This document shows positions 1-8,500 of a DNA stretch of 64,000 nucleotides, piece after piece; position 1 is the first letter of the stretch, and each line of letters starts with the position of its first letter. A program made the position numbers and the translations under genes. A model generated the notes under the pieces. The model was given only the letters and a program-made list of their open reading frames with translations. It was not told the DNA's origin and searched no databases. Source of the stretch: Acidovorax kalamii (lineage in GTDB: Bacteria > Pseudomonadota > Gammaproteobacteria > Burkholderiales > Burkholderiaceae_C); the NCBI RefSeq assembly GCF_002245625.1, contig NZ_NOIG01000006.1, positions 310,001 through 374,000 of the forward strand, read 5' to 3'.

Positions 1-940
1 TTACCCCGACCTGCTGGCCGAGGAAATGCGCCAGGCCGTGGGCTCGCCCGCCTGGATTGCGCCCGAGCAGGTGGTGGGCGTGCGCGGCGACCCGCGCAGC
101 GACATCTTTGCCATCGGCGTGATGCTGTACGAGCTGGCCACGGGCGAGCTGCCCTTTGGCGCACCCACCACCAGCGGCGGCATGCGCCAGCGCCTGTGGA
201 TGACGCCCGCGCCACCGCGCAAGCACCGCGCCGACATCCCGCCCTGGCTGCAGGAGGTCATCCTGCGCTGCCTGGAGCCTGAGGCCTCCCAGCGCTACCC
301 CTCGGCCGCCCACCTGGCCTTCGACCTGTCCCACCCCGAGCAGGTGCTGATGACCGAACGCGGCGAGCGCACCGAGCGCACGCCGCTCTCCACCCATTTC
401 AAGCGCTGGCTGCGCGCGGCGGGCATGCACTACACGCCCAGCCCGCTGCCGTCAGCGCAGATCGAAGACACGCCCATCCTCATGGTCGCCGTGCCCCATG
501 CCGATGTGAGCGACGCCACCCTGTACTCGCTGCGCCAGGCGGTGGCGCGGTCACTGGGCATCCGCCCGGGCGCGCGGCTGGCCTGCGTGACGGTGATCTC
601 GCCCGGCGCCAGCAGCACCAGCGACAGCGAGCGCAGCGAAACCACGCTGCACCGCCAGCACATGGCCCGCCTGCGCCAGTGGGCCCAGGGCCTGGACCTG
701 ACCGGGCATGCCGTGAGCTACCACGTGCTCGAAGCGGGCGACGTGGCCCAGGCGCTGGTGCGCTACGCGGCCAGCAACCATGTAAGCATGATGATCCTGG
801 GCGCCGCCACGCACGGGCTGCAGATGCAGCGCTTCATCGACACCGTGCCCATCCGCGTGGCGCGCGACGCGCCCTGCACCGTCATCCTGGTCAAACAGGC
901 GCTGCCGTTCGAGCAACTGGGCCAGACGTTCTCAGGCTAA
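1..940 (+). CDS. Ser/Thr protein kinase with C-terminal universal stress domain (5' partial)
   Basis: The reading frame is open from the window edge, so the N-lobe and catalytic loop lie outside. What is visible begins in the activation segment (GSPAWIAPEQ) and continues through the alpha-F helix region DIFAIGVMLYELATGELPFG and the conserved arginine of RCLEPEASQRYPSA, which are Hanks-type kinase subdomains VIII-XI. After a linker, residues from about PILMVAVPHADV to the stop form a UspA-like fold ending in GAATHGLQMQRFID...VILVK. This resembles the Usp nucleotide loop, but the canonical G-x2-G-x9-G(S/T) is degenerate. Kinase-Usp fusions suggest a stress-sensing signalling protein. The substrate is unknown. 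Confidence 0.88.
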   Translation, partial: YPDLLAEEMRQAVGSPAWIAPEQVVGVRGDPRSDIFAIGVMLYELATGELPFGAPTTSGGMRQRLWMTPAPPRKHRADIPPWLQEVILRCLEPEASQRYPSAAHLAFDLSHPEQVLMTERGERTERTPLSTHFKRWLRAAGMHYTPSPLPSAQIEDTPILMVAVPHADVSDATLYSLRQAVARSLGIRPGARLACVTVISPGASSTSDSERSETTLHRQHMARLRQWAQGLDLTGHAVSYHVLEAGDVAQALVRYAASNHVSMMILGAATHGLQMQRFIDTVPIRVARDAPCTVILVKQALPFEQLGQTFSG

Positions 941-1025
941 GCGCCCGTTCAAAGGGTGGGCCCCGCTGTCGCCGAGGTGGCGCGGCCCGCTTGAGCCGCG
1001 CCGGGCTTTCGTTTAGCGTGGCGGC

Positions 1026-2120
1026 ATGAGCACCACCACCCTCCTCGTGCGCCAGGACAACCTGGCCAGCACCCGCCTGTTGACCGCCGACGACACCCCG
1101 CTGGAAGGCGGCCAGGTCCGCGTGCGGGTCGAGTCGTTTGCCCTCACGGCCAACAACATCACCTACGCCGCGCTGGGCGACATGCTGAACTACTGGCAGT
1201 TCTTCCCCACGGGCGAGGCAGGCTGGGGCATCGTGCCCGTGTGGGGCTTTGGCACGGTGACCGAGTCCTTGCACCCCGACGTAGCGGCGGGCGAGCGCCT
1301 CTATGGCTACTGGCCCATGGCCAGTCAGGCCGTGCTGTCGCCCCAGCGCGTCAACCCCACGGGCTTCAGTGACGGCGCCGCGCACCGCGCGGGCCTGCAT
1401 GCGGTCTACAACCACTACCTGCGCACCGGCACCGACGGGCTGTACCGCGCCGACAACGAGGACGTGCAGGCACTGCTGCGGCCGCTGTTCATCACCTCGT
1501 GGCTCATCGACGATTTTCTGGCCGACCAGCAGTTCTTTGGCGCCCAGCGCATGCTGCTGTCCAGCGCGTCGAGCAAAACGGCCTACGGCACCGCCTTCCA
1601 GCTTGCACAGCGGGAGGGCATCGAGGTCATTGGCCTCACCTCGCCGGGCAATGTGGCGTTTTGCGAAAGCCTGGGCTGCTACCACCGCGTGGTTACCTAC
1701 GACGCACTGGACAGCATCGACGGTGCCACACCCAGCGTGTACATCGACTTTGCGGGCAGCGTGGGCCTGCGCCAGCGCATCCACGCCCACTTCACGGGCC
1801 TGGCCTACAGCTGCTCGGTGGGCGCGAGCCACGTGCAGGACCTGGGCGGCGCCGGCCAGCTGCCCGGCCCGCGCCCGGTGATGTTCTTCGCCCCCGCCCA
1901 GGTCAAGAAGCGCCACGCCGACTGGGGTGCCCAGGGCCTGAACGACCGCCTGGTAGCGGCCTGGAACCAGTTCAGCACCGCCGTGTCGGCCGGGCCACAG
2001 CCCTGGCTGGTGGTGCAGCGCCATGCGGGGCCCCAGGCCACGCAAACCCTGTTTGCCAGCGTGCTGGCGGGCAGCGGCGACCCGCGCGCCGGGCATATCG
2101 CGACGATGCTGCCTGCTTAA
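1026..2120 (+). CDS. DUF2855 family protein
   Basis: A 364-residue protein matching the DUF2855 family as I remember it (N-terminal strand-rich region with VRVRVESFALTANNITYAALGDMLNYWQFFP, later a Rossmann-like portion with LLSSASSKTAYGTAF and VYIDFAGSVGLR). The layout recalls a GroES-like plus nucleotide-binding quinone-oxidoreductase arrangement, which is inference. No activity is established for the family. The start is the ATG 85 bases after the preceding stop. The gene is followed 44 bases later by the SrkA-like kinase; co-transcription is possible but not shown. Confidence 0.8.
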   Translation: MSTTTLLVRQDNLASTRLLTADDTPLEGGQVRVRVESFALTANNITYAALGDMLNYWQFFPTGEAGWGIVPVWGFGTVTESLHPDVAAGERLYGYWPMASQAVLSPQRVNPTGFSDGAAHRAGLHAVYNHYLRTGTDGLYRADNEDVQALLRPLFITSWLIDDFLADQQFFGAQRMLLSSASSKTAYGTAFQLAQREGIEVIGLTSPGNVAFCESLGCYHRVVTYDALDSIDGATPSVYIDFAGSVGLRQRIHAHFTGLAYSCSVGASHVQDLGGAGQLPGPRPVMFFAPAQVKKRHADWGAQGLNDRLVAAWNQFSTAVSAGPQPWLVVQRHAGPQATQTLFASVLAGSGDPRAGHIATMLPA

Positions 2121-2164
2121 AGCCCGCAGCCCGGCGGCCAAGGGCATGGCGGCGACAATGGGGC

Positions 2165-3223
2165 ATGACCCCATTGCCCCCCGATACCGCTGCCAACGCC
2201 TCGAACGACCAACACCCCTACGCCCGCCTCACCCCCGACCAGGTGCTGGACGCGCTGGCCAGCGTGGGCCTGTATGGCGATGGTCGCCTCATGGCTCTGT
2301 CGTCGTACGAAAACCGGGTGTACCAGGCCACGCTGGAAGACGGCGAGCGCGTGGTGGCCAAGTTCTACCGCCCGGGCCGCTGGAGCGAAGCGCAGATCCT
2401 CGAAGAACACGCCTTTGCCGCCGAGCTGATGGCGGCCGAAGTGCCCGCCGTGGGCCCGCTGGTGCTCAATGGCGCCACGCTGCACCAGCACGATGGCTTT
2501 GCGTTTTCCGTCAGCCCCTGGCGCGGCGGGCGCCAGCCCGAACTGGATGACTTCGAGGTGCTGGAATGGATCGGCCGCTTTCTGGCGCGCATCCACACCG
2601 TGGGCGCGGCCCAGCCGTTTGTGCACCGGCCGGTGCTGGACCTGCAGACCTTCGGCCAGGCCTCGCGCGACTGGCTGCTGGGCAACGACGTCATCCCGCT
2701 CGACGTTGCCGCCGCGTGGAAAACGCAGTGCGACATCGCTCTTGAATTGATAGCAAAGAAAAGCCACCAAGAGAGCGGAGAAGGCCATTTTTCCTTGAAA
2801 GACGCTACCCCTATCCGCCTGCATGGCGACTGCCACCCCGGCAACATCCTCTGGACCCCGCTGGATGAATGGGGCCGGGGCGGCCCGCATTTTGTGGACC
2901 TGGACGACGCGCGCATGGGCCCGGCCGTGCAGGACCTGTGGATGCTGCTGTCGGGAGACCGGCGCCAGCGCACGCACCAGCTCGGCGCGCTGATCGACGG
3001 CTACGAGCAGTTCCGCAGCTTCGACCGCCGCGAGCTGGCGCTCATCGAGCCACTGCGCACCTTGCGCCTCATCCACTACAGCGCCTGGCTCGCGCGCCGC
3101 TGGCAGGACCCGATCTTCCCTGCCAACTTCCCCTGGTTTGGCAGCAGCGACTACTGGCGCGGGCAAGTGGACATGCTGATCGAGCAGATCGAGGCGATGC
3201 AGGAAGACCCGCTGGTGGCCTGA
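2165..3223 (+). CDS. srkA: SrkA/YihE-like stress response kinase
   Basis: A 352-residue aminoglycoside phosphotransferase-fold kinase of the SrkA (YihE/RdoA) type; the E. coli protein is 328 residues. Diagnostic stretches are ALSSYENRVYQ (glycine-loop equivalent), RLHGDCHPGNILW with the catalytic Asp, and FVDLDDARMGPAVQDLW with the metal-binding Asp. SrkA family members protect against envelope and oxidative stress-linked death in E. coli. I chose the ATG that directly precedes the conserved N-terminus; the frame is open much further upstream. Residues about 194-212 (ELIAKKSHQES...HFSLKD), just before the catalytic loop, are encoded by an AT-rich interspersed element inserted in frame (see the repeat entry), which explains the extra length and rare codons such as ATA. 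Confidence 0.88.
   Translation: MTPLPPDTAANASNDQHPYARLTPDQVLDALASVGLYGDGRLMALSSYENRVYQATLEDGERVVAKFYRPGRWSEAQILEEHAFAAELMAAEVPAVGPLVLNGATLHQHDGFAFSVSPWRGGRQPELDDFEVLEWIGRFLARIHTVGAAQPFVHRPVLDLQTFGQASRDWLLGNDVIPLDVAAAWKTQCDIALELIAKKSHQESGEGHFSLKDATPIRLHGDCHPGNILWTPLDEWGRGGPHFVDLDDARMGPAVQDLWMLLSGDRRQRTHQLGALIDGYEQFRSFDRRELALIEPLRTLRLIHYSAWLARRWQDPIFPANFPWFGSSDYWRGQVDMLIEQIEAMQEDPLVA
2746..2800 (+). repeat. AT-rich interspersed element, copy A (in-frame in srkA)
   Basis: A ~55-bp AT-rich island inside the kinase gene, running from TTGATAGC to GGCCATTTTTCC and TTGAAA. It shares the order GATAGC ... AGCG ... GGC(C)AT(A/T)TTT ... (T/C)TNAAA with copies at 9901, 24796 and 35292. It keeps the frame and adds about 18 residues ahead of the catalytic loop. 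Boundaries are approximate because the copies are diverged. Confidence 0.6.
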
Positions 3224-3314
3224 GCAGGGGTGAGCGAGGCCGGGACAAGCTCGGCCCATTGCAAACGATTGTCAACCCCTGCGCACAGCAGCCTGATGTG
3301 GGGCACCATCAAGG

Positions 3315-3350
3315 CACTCCCTCCCACGGGGGTGTTTTGTAGTTGTTTTT
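3315..3350 (+). terminator. Possible Rho-independent terminator after srkA
   Basis: Arms CACTCCC and GGGGGTG pair over 7 bp with one wobble around a 6-base loop and are followed by TTTTGTAGTTGTTTTT. It lies about 90 bases after the srkA stop and ahead of the response regulator start, so it could end the upstream transcript. Confidence 0.45.
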
Positions 3351-3378
3351 CACGGCCCCCGGCCCCGAGCCCACCACC

Positions 3379-4125
3379 ATGCGCATCGCAGTCCTTGACG
3401 ACGACCTTCTCCTGCTGGAGCAGATCAAGGGCACCTTGGAATGCCACCACCATGTGTGCCACACCTACGCCGACGGCACCAGCCTGCTCAAGGCCCTGCG
3501 GCATGACACCTTCGACCTGCTGATCGTGGACTGGCACCTGCCCGACATGGAAGGCACCGAGGTCGTGCAGACCGTGCGCGACATGGGCGGCATGCAGTTG
3601 CCCATCCTCTTCATCACCCGCCGCAACGACGAACGCGACGTGATCGAGGCGCTCTCGCGCGGTGCCGACGACTTCATGAGCAAGCCCCTGCGCATGGGCG
3701 AGCTCGTGGCCCGCACCACCGCGCTGCTGCGCCGCGCCTACCCCGAAAGCATGGGCGCACGCATGGCCTTCGGCGCCTACAGTTTTGACGCCGACAAGCG
3801 CTCCCTGAGCGTGCACGGCCAGCCCATCGAACTCAAGAACCGCGAGTACGAACTGGCCCTGTTCATGTTCCGCAACGCTGGCCGCCTGCTGTCCCGCACC
3901 CACCTGCGCGAAGCCGTCTGGGGCGACGGCGCCGAAACCCCCTCGCGCTCGCTCGACACCCACATGTCTCGCCTGCGCACCAAGCTGGAACTGACCGAGG
4001 ACAACGGCTACACGATCTCGGCGATTTATGGGATGGGGTACCGGCTGGATCCTGTGGGCGCACCGGCCCTCCACCGCGCCCCAGGGCAGCAACGCGCCGC
4101 GACCACCGAAACACTTTCAGGGTAG
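3379..4125 (+). CDS. OmpR/PhoB-type response regulator (orphan)
   Basis: A 248-residue protein with an N-terminal receiver domain (acidic pocket LDDD, phospho-acceptor Asp51 in LLIVDWHLPD, conserved Lys in DDFMSKPLRMGEL) and a C-terminal winged-helix domain (RSLSVHGQPIELKNREYELALFM..., DTHMSRLRTKL, ISAIYGMGYRL). This is the OmpR/PhoB architecture: phosphorylation on Asp51 would drive DNA binding. The start is the ATG before RIAVLDDD; an upstream in-frame start would add 12 uncharacteristic residues. No histidine kinase gene is adjacent, so the partner is unknown. It converges with the exosortase locus. Confidence 0.9.
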   Translation: MRIAVLDDDLLLLEQIKGTLECHHHVCHTYADGTSLLKALRHDTFDLLIVDWHLPDMEGTEVVQTVRDMGGMQLPILFITRRNDERDVIEALSRGADDFMSKPLRMGELVARTTALLRRAYPESMGARMAFGAYSFDADKRSLSVHGQPIELKNREYELALFMFRNAGRLLSRTHLREAVWGDGAETPSRSLDTHMSRLRTKLELTEDNGYTISAIYGMGYRLDPVGAPALHRAPGQQRAATTETLSG

Positions 4126-4151
4126 TGGCCGGCAGTGCCCGTCGGCCAGGC

Positions 4152-4799
4152 TCAAGGCGAGGACGCAGCAGGCGGCAGCGACTCGCGCCAGCTGCGAATC
4201 AGCACATCGTTCACGAACTTGCGGTCCATCCAGAGCCACAGCAGGATAGGCACCAGCGTAGGCAACACCAACGAGCCCAGCTGGTAGCCATACACAATGG
4301 TCTCCATTTGCCACTGGGACACCCTCAGCAGGCGGATGTCGGCCTGGGCAGCCAGCACCATTTGCATCAGGGCGCTCATCGTCAGGCTGAACGCCTGGAA
4401 CGGAAGCAGCAGGGCATACCCTGCGGCCACCCGGCCCAGGCGCCCCCGGCCACGGGCCGCCAGCACCAACGCAATGAAGATCGGCAGCCCGTAGGCATAG
4501 CGTGCTGTGCTGACATCAATGGTGATCTCCCCACGTCGCCCACCTGCGTCAGGAACGGGCACGGAGATCGCTGTGTCCACCTCCATGTTGCCCGGCGACA
4601 AATGCACCTGCCGCACCCACATGGGCGCACTCTGCTCCAGCGCCATGTGCGAAAGCACCCCCACGGGGTAGGAAGTCCAGGCGGACACCTGCGACCACAG
4701 TGCCGTCAGGGCCACGATCCACCCGAAGGCGGACAGCATGAAGATCGTCAAGGGAGAGAGTCGGCGCATGGTCAGTTCGTTCCTTCGCTTTCGGCTCAT
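4152..4799 (-). CDS. Exosortase H-associated membrane protein
   Basis: A 215-residue protein with a basic N-terminus, a first membrane segment (LTIFMLSAFGWIVALTALW), a periplasmic loop of about 70 residues, and three more hydrophobic segments (GLPIFIALVLAA, YALLLPFQAFSLTMSALMQMVLA, LGSLVLPTLVPILLWLW). Its start codon overlaps the xrtH stop (ATGA), so the two are translationally coupled. Position and topology fit the membrane protein that accompanies exosortase H in other genomes; the family name is from memory and the molecular role is unknown. Confidence 0.68.
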   Translation of the reverse strand: MSRKRRNELTMRRLSPLTIFMLSAFGWIVALTALWSQVSAWTSYPVGVLSHMALEQSAPMWVRQVHLSPGNMEVDTAISVPVPDAGGRRGEITIDVSTARYAYGLPIFIALVLAARGRGRLGRVAAGYALLLPFQAFSLTMSALMQMVLAAQADIRLLRVSQWQMETIVYGYQLGSLVLPTLVPILLWLWMDRKFVNDVLIRSWRESLPPAASSP

Positions 4800-5452
4800 C
4801 GCACCGGCGGCGACAGGTCCAGAGACGCGCTCACCAACGGGCCCGCAGGCTTTGGCGAAGCCGCGGAGTGCGCCGGGGGCGCAGGCGGGTCTTCAGGCGG
4901 CGGTGGTGGCACGGACGACTCCTGGGACTTGCTGCCTGCGCGCACCCACAGCAGCCAGACAACCAGCACGTCCAGCATGATGAGTGCTTGCCACAGGTAC
5001 TCGTGCGCAAAGTTGAACACTTGGGTATTCCACTGCCCCAGGTAGAAGAGGCTGATCACCCGCACCACATTGAGCCCTTGCACCGCCAGAAAGCCGACCA
5101 ACAGGCCCACCAGCTTGTGGCGCCAGGACGAGGGAAAAGCCAGCACGGCGGCAAACAGCACGATGCAGGCTTCGATGCCGTTGCATCCGGGCTCAATCGA
5201 AACACCAAACCCGGTCGCGGTGTTCCACAACACCTTGCCCGCCGCCGCAGCGGTTTCATCGAACAGCATGACCAACGCCACGCAGGCGCGCGCCAGCAAC
5301 TCCGTCCACGGAAGAACTACATGCTGCTGTACCACGCCCAGCATGTTGATGCCAAAAAGGGAAAGCTGAAGCAGTAAAAAGGTCAGAAAAAAACGCAGCA
5401 TGGAAATCTTGGACAACAAAGCTGCCTGCAAAGATTCAGGCGAAGCTTCCAT
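4796..5452 (-). CDS. xrtH: Exosortase H (IPTL-CTERM specific transpeptidase-like)
   Basis: A 218-residue integral membrane protein with the exosortase catalytic triad pattern: Cys90 in EPGCNGIEAC, Arg131 in GLNVVRVISLFYLG and His150 in FNFAHEYLWQ, each next to a hydrophobic segment. Exosortases cleave and probably re-attach C-terminal sorting signals (PEP-CTERM and variants) at the inner membrane; the H type goes with IPTLxxWG signals. The next upstream gene encodes exactly such a substrate. A proline-rich tail (about residues 180-195) is unusual. I chose the ATG; a TTG three codons upstream (5461) is possible. No good Shine-Dalgarno is seen for either. Confidence 0.9.
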   Translation of the reverse strand: MEASPESLQAALLSKISMLRFFLTFLLLQLSLFGINMLGVVQQHVVLPWTELLARACVALVMLFDETAAAAGKVLWNTATGFGVSIEPGCNGIEACIVLFAAVLAFPSSWRHKLVGLLVGFLAVQGLNVVRVISLFYLGQWNTQVFNFAHEYLWQALIMLDVLVVWLLWVRAGSKSQESSVPPPPPEDPPAPPAHSAASPKPAGPLVSASLDLSPPVR

Positions 5453-5461
5453 TATCGACAA

Positions 5462-5499
5462 ACAAAAAAGCGGCCAGCACGCCTTGGCGCGTGCTGGCC
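5462..5499 (-). terminator. Rho-independent terminator of the DUF11/IPTL-CTERM gene
   Basis: A perfect 10-bp stem (GGCCAGCACG / CGTGCTGGCC, 5472-5481 with 5490-5499) and 8-base loop, followed on the minus strand by CTTTTTTGTTT. It sits between the DUF11 gene stop and the xrtH start, so substrate and exosortase are probably separate transcripts or linked by read-through. Confidence 0.85.
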
Positions 5500-5559
5500 A
5501 ACACCAGCCTAAGCGCTTGGCAGGTGTGAGAAGCGCCGAGGGGGACTACCGCGAAGCGG

Positions 5560-8500
5560 TCAGCGACGACGCCCCCGTGCCGCCTGCCCCCAAGCCATCA
5601 GGCCCAGCAGGGTGGACAGGATGATCAGCCCCCACTCCGACAAAGTGGGAATGCTGCTGGCACCGCTGGGCGGCACCGACACCGTGGTGGTGGTGGTGCT
5701 GGAGTTGTTGCCGGGATTGGTGTCACCCGGCGCATCCAGCGTGGCCGTGTTGACCAGCGGACGTGCGCCGGTATAGGGCGATGCCAGCGCTGTCACCAGC
5801 GTGAAGGTCCGCGAAGCCCCCACCGCCAGGGGCCCGATCGCGCACCGCACTGTGCCTGCCGCATTCACGCAGCCAACGGCCGAGACAAAGTTCACCCCCG
5901 CAGGCAGCACATCCACCACCTGCGCCCCGTCGCTGGCCAGGGGGCCGTTGTTGGTGACCGTCAGGGTGTAGTTGAGCGATGCGCCGGGCGCCAATGGGCC
6001 CGCAGGTGCCGACTTGACCAGCGCCAGATCGGTTGCCACGGTAAAGCGGCGTGCGGTGGTGTCATGCGTGACCACGTTGTTGGCCAGGGTGGTTTCCGTT
6101 TCGTCCACGGTCACGCTGGCCTGGTTGAAGGCCGTACCGCTGGTGGCGCCCGCCACCGTGAGCGCTTCCGCACGCATGGCATAAGTGACCGTTGCCGTCT
6201 GGCCACTGTTCAAACCAGGAAAGACGCAGCGCAGCGTGCCACTGGTAGCGCCCACGGTCGGCTCAGTACACACGCCCCCCGCATTCACGGTCAATGCACC
6301 CTGGTAGCTGAAGTTTGCGGTTGGCGCCGAGCCTGGAGCCGGGAAGATGTCTGTCATCACCACATTGGTCCCATAGGAGGGGCCGCTGTTGTTGATGGTG
6401 ATGGTGTAGGTGGTTGGTTGCCCCAGGTCCACCGGGTCGGCGCTGTCCACCTTGTTCACCAGGATGTCAAGCTGCGCGGCCGTGACGGGTGTCGTGGTCG
6501 TTGCGCTGTTGTTGCTTGTGTTGGACTCGGCAGTGGCCGTGGTTGCGGCAATGCTGTTGACGACGTTGCTGCCCGCAGCGTTGCCCAGGGGCCGCATGCG
6601 GTAGGTGGCCGTCTGCTGCGAGCCCGCCGTGATGCTGCTCCAGGTACAGGTGAGGGTTCCTCCGACGGTGCCCGCCGTGATCGGCGAACAGGTCCCGCCG
6701 CCGCTGACCGCGACCAGTTCGATGAAGGCGGCATTGGAGGGCAAGGTGTCCACCATCTGCACCGTTTGCGCCGTGGAAGGCCCCGTGTTGCCGATGGTCG
6801 CCACAAAGGTGATCGGCGCCCCTGCCGCCACCGAGGCAGGGGTCGCGGTCTTGGAGGCCGTGACATCCACCAGGGCTGTGACCTGGCTGGTCACGCTGCC
6901 GCTGTTGTTGGATTGATCAGGATCGCCCACATCGGAGGATCGCACGGTGGCCGTGTTCGTGCGATTGCCGGTAGCTGCGATGTTGGGGCGCACCACCAGG
7001 GTCACCGTCGCTTGCGCACCCGCTGCCAGGGTGCCCAGCGAACAGCTCAGGTTCTGCGAAGTCCCGTTGGTCACTCCACTGGGTGTGCAAGAGCCCTGCG
7101 AGGCCACAGCCGACTGAAATCCCCCGGTATTGACCAGACTGGCCAAGGTATCCGACACCACCACGTTGGTGGCCGTTGCAGGGCCCAGGTTCTCCACGGT
7201 GATGACGTAGGTCAGGTTCTCGCCGGCCACCACGGTGATGGGCGACGCCGTTTTGGACACCACGCGCAAATCGGCCTGTGTGGCCGTCGATGTGACGCCG
7301 ACCCCCGCACAGTTGTTGGCGGCATTGCTGTCCACCCGCAGGCCTGCCCCCAGGGCCACGCAGGCGTTGTTGGTGGCCGTACCGGTGCCGGTCAGGATGG
7401 CAGAGACGGTGACCACAGGCGCGTCGGTGTTGGCCGGCAACGCGGTGGAGCGGGAGCAGTTCCAGGCACCAGGGCCTGCAAATGGCAAAGCATCGCAGGT
7501 CCATCCGGTTGCGCTGACGAGGGTGTTGAGGGTCACCCCCGCCGGTACCTGGTCTGTGATGGTGATGGTCTGCCCCGCCGGGATGGCCAAGGGGCCGGTG
7601 TTGCGTGCTGTCAGGGTGTAGTTGAACGGCTGGTTGGGCACCACCGGGTTGATGCTGGCCGTTTTGGTCAACCGCATGTCTGCGTCGTTGCTGGACGTGA
7701 CGTTGGCCGTGGCGCTGTTGTTGCCGGGCACGGGATCGGGCAGTGCGGTGCTGACCCCCGCCGTGTTGGTCAACACCCCGGTGTTGTCCGCCGTGGCTGT
7801 CACGGTAATCGCGGGCATGTTGCTGAAGTTGGCGCCCGTGTACTCTGACCGCGTGCAGGTGATGGTGGCATCACATGTCCATCCCGAGCCCGTCGCAGAA
7901 ACAAAGGTCAGCCCGGCCCCCAAGGTATCGGTCACCGTAATGACCTGCCCCACCAGCGACACACCTCCATTGAGGCGGGGTGTCAGCGTGTACACCACAT
8001 TGGCACCCTGCGCCACGTTGGAGCTGGCGGCCGTCTTGGTGATCGACACATCCGCCCCGGCGTTGGAGGCCACATCCACGGTGACCGTGTTGTTGGTCAG
8101 ATCGCCATCTGGCATGGCCGCGCTGTCTGGCTTGCGGCCCGCCACGGCGAATGCGGCTGTCACGGTGCCGTTCACATTGGACACGGCAGGCACGGTCAAC
8201 ACCGATGTGGTGGCGCCGTTCGCCAAGGTGCCCGAACGGGTACAGCTCACGTTGCCGCTGCTCAGCGGGTAGCCGCTGGACGGCGTGCACGACCAACCAC
8301 CACCCGAGGGCGCAGCGGTGATCGAAGCGCCTGCGGGGACGGTGAAGGTGATGCTCTGGCTGCCATCTGCGGCATCCGGCCCGTGGTTGGTGGCCTGCAA
8401 CGCATAGCTATAGGCTTGGCCCGCGTTCACGCTGGCAACGGACGGAACTGCCGACAGCGAGAGATCCGCCGCTTGCGTGGCCGTTGTGGCCTGGATGCTG

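Noticed and set aside
6064-7848. 594-codon plus-strand open frame opposite the DUF11 gene
   Set aside because: Antisense of repeated DUF11 segments; no start region or family content.
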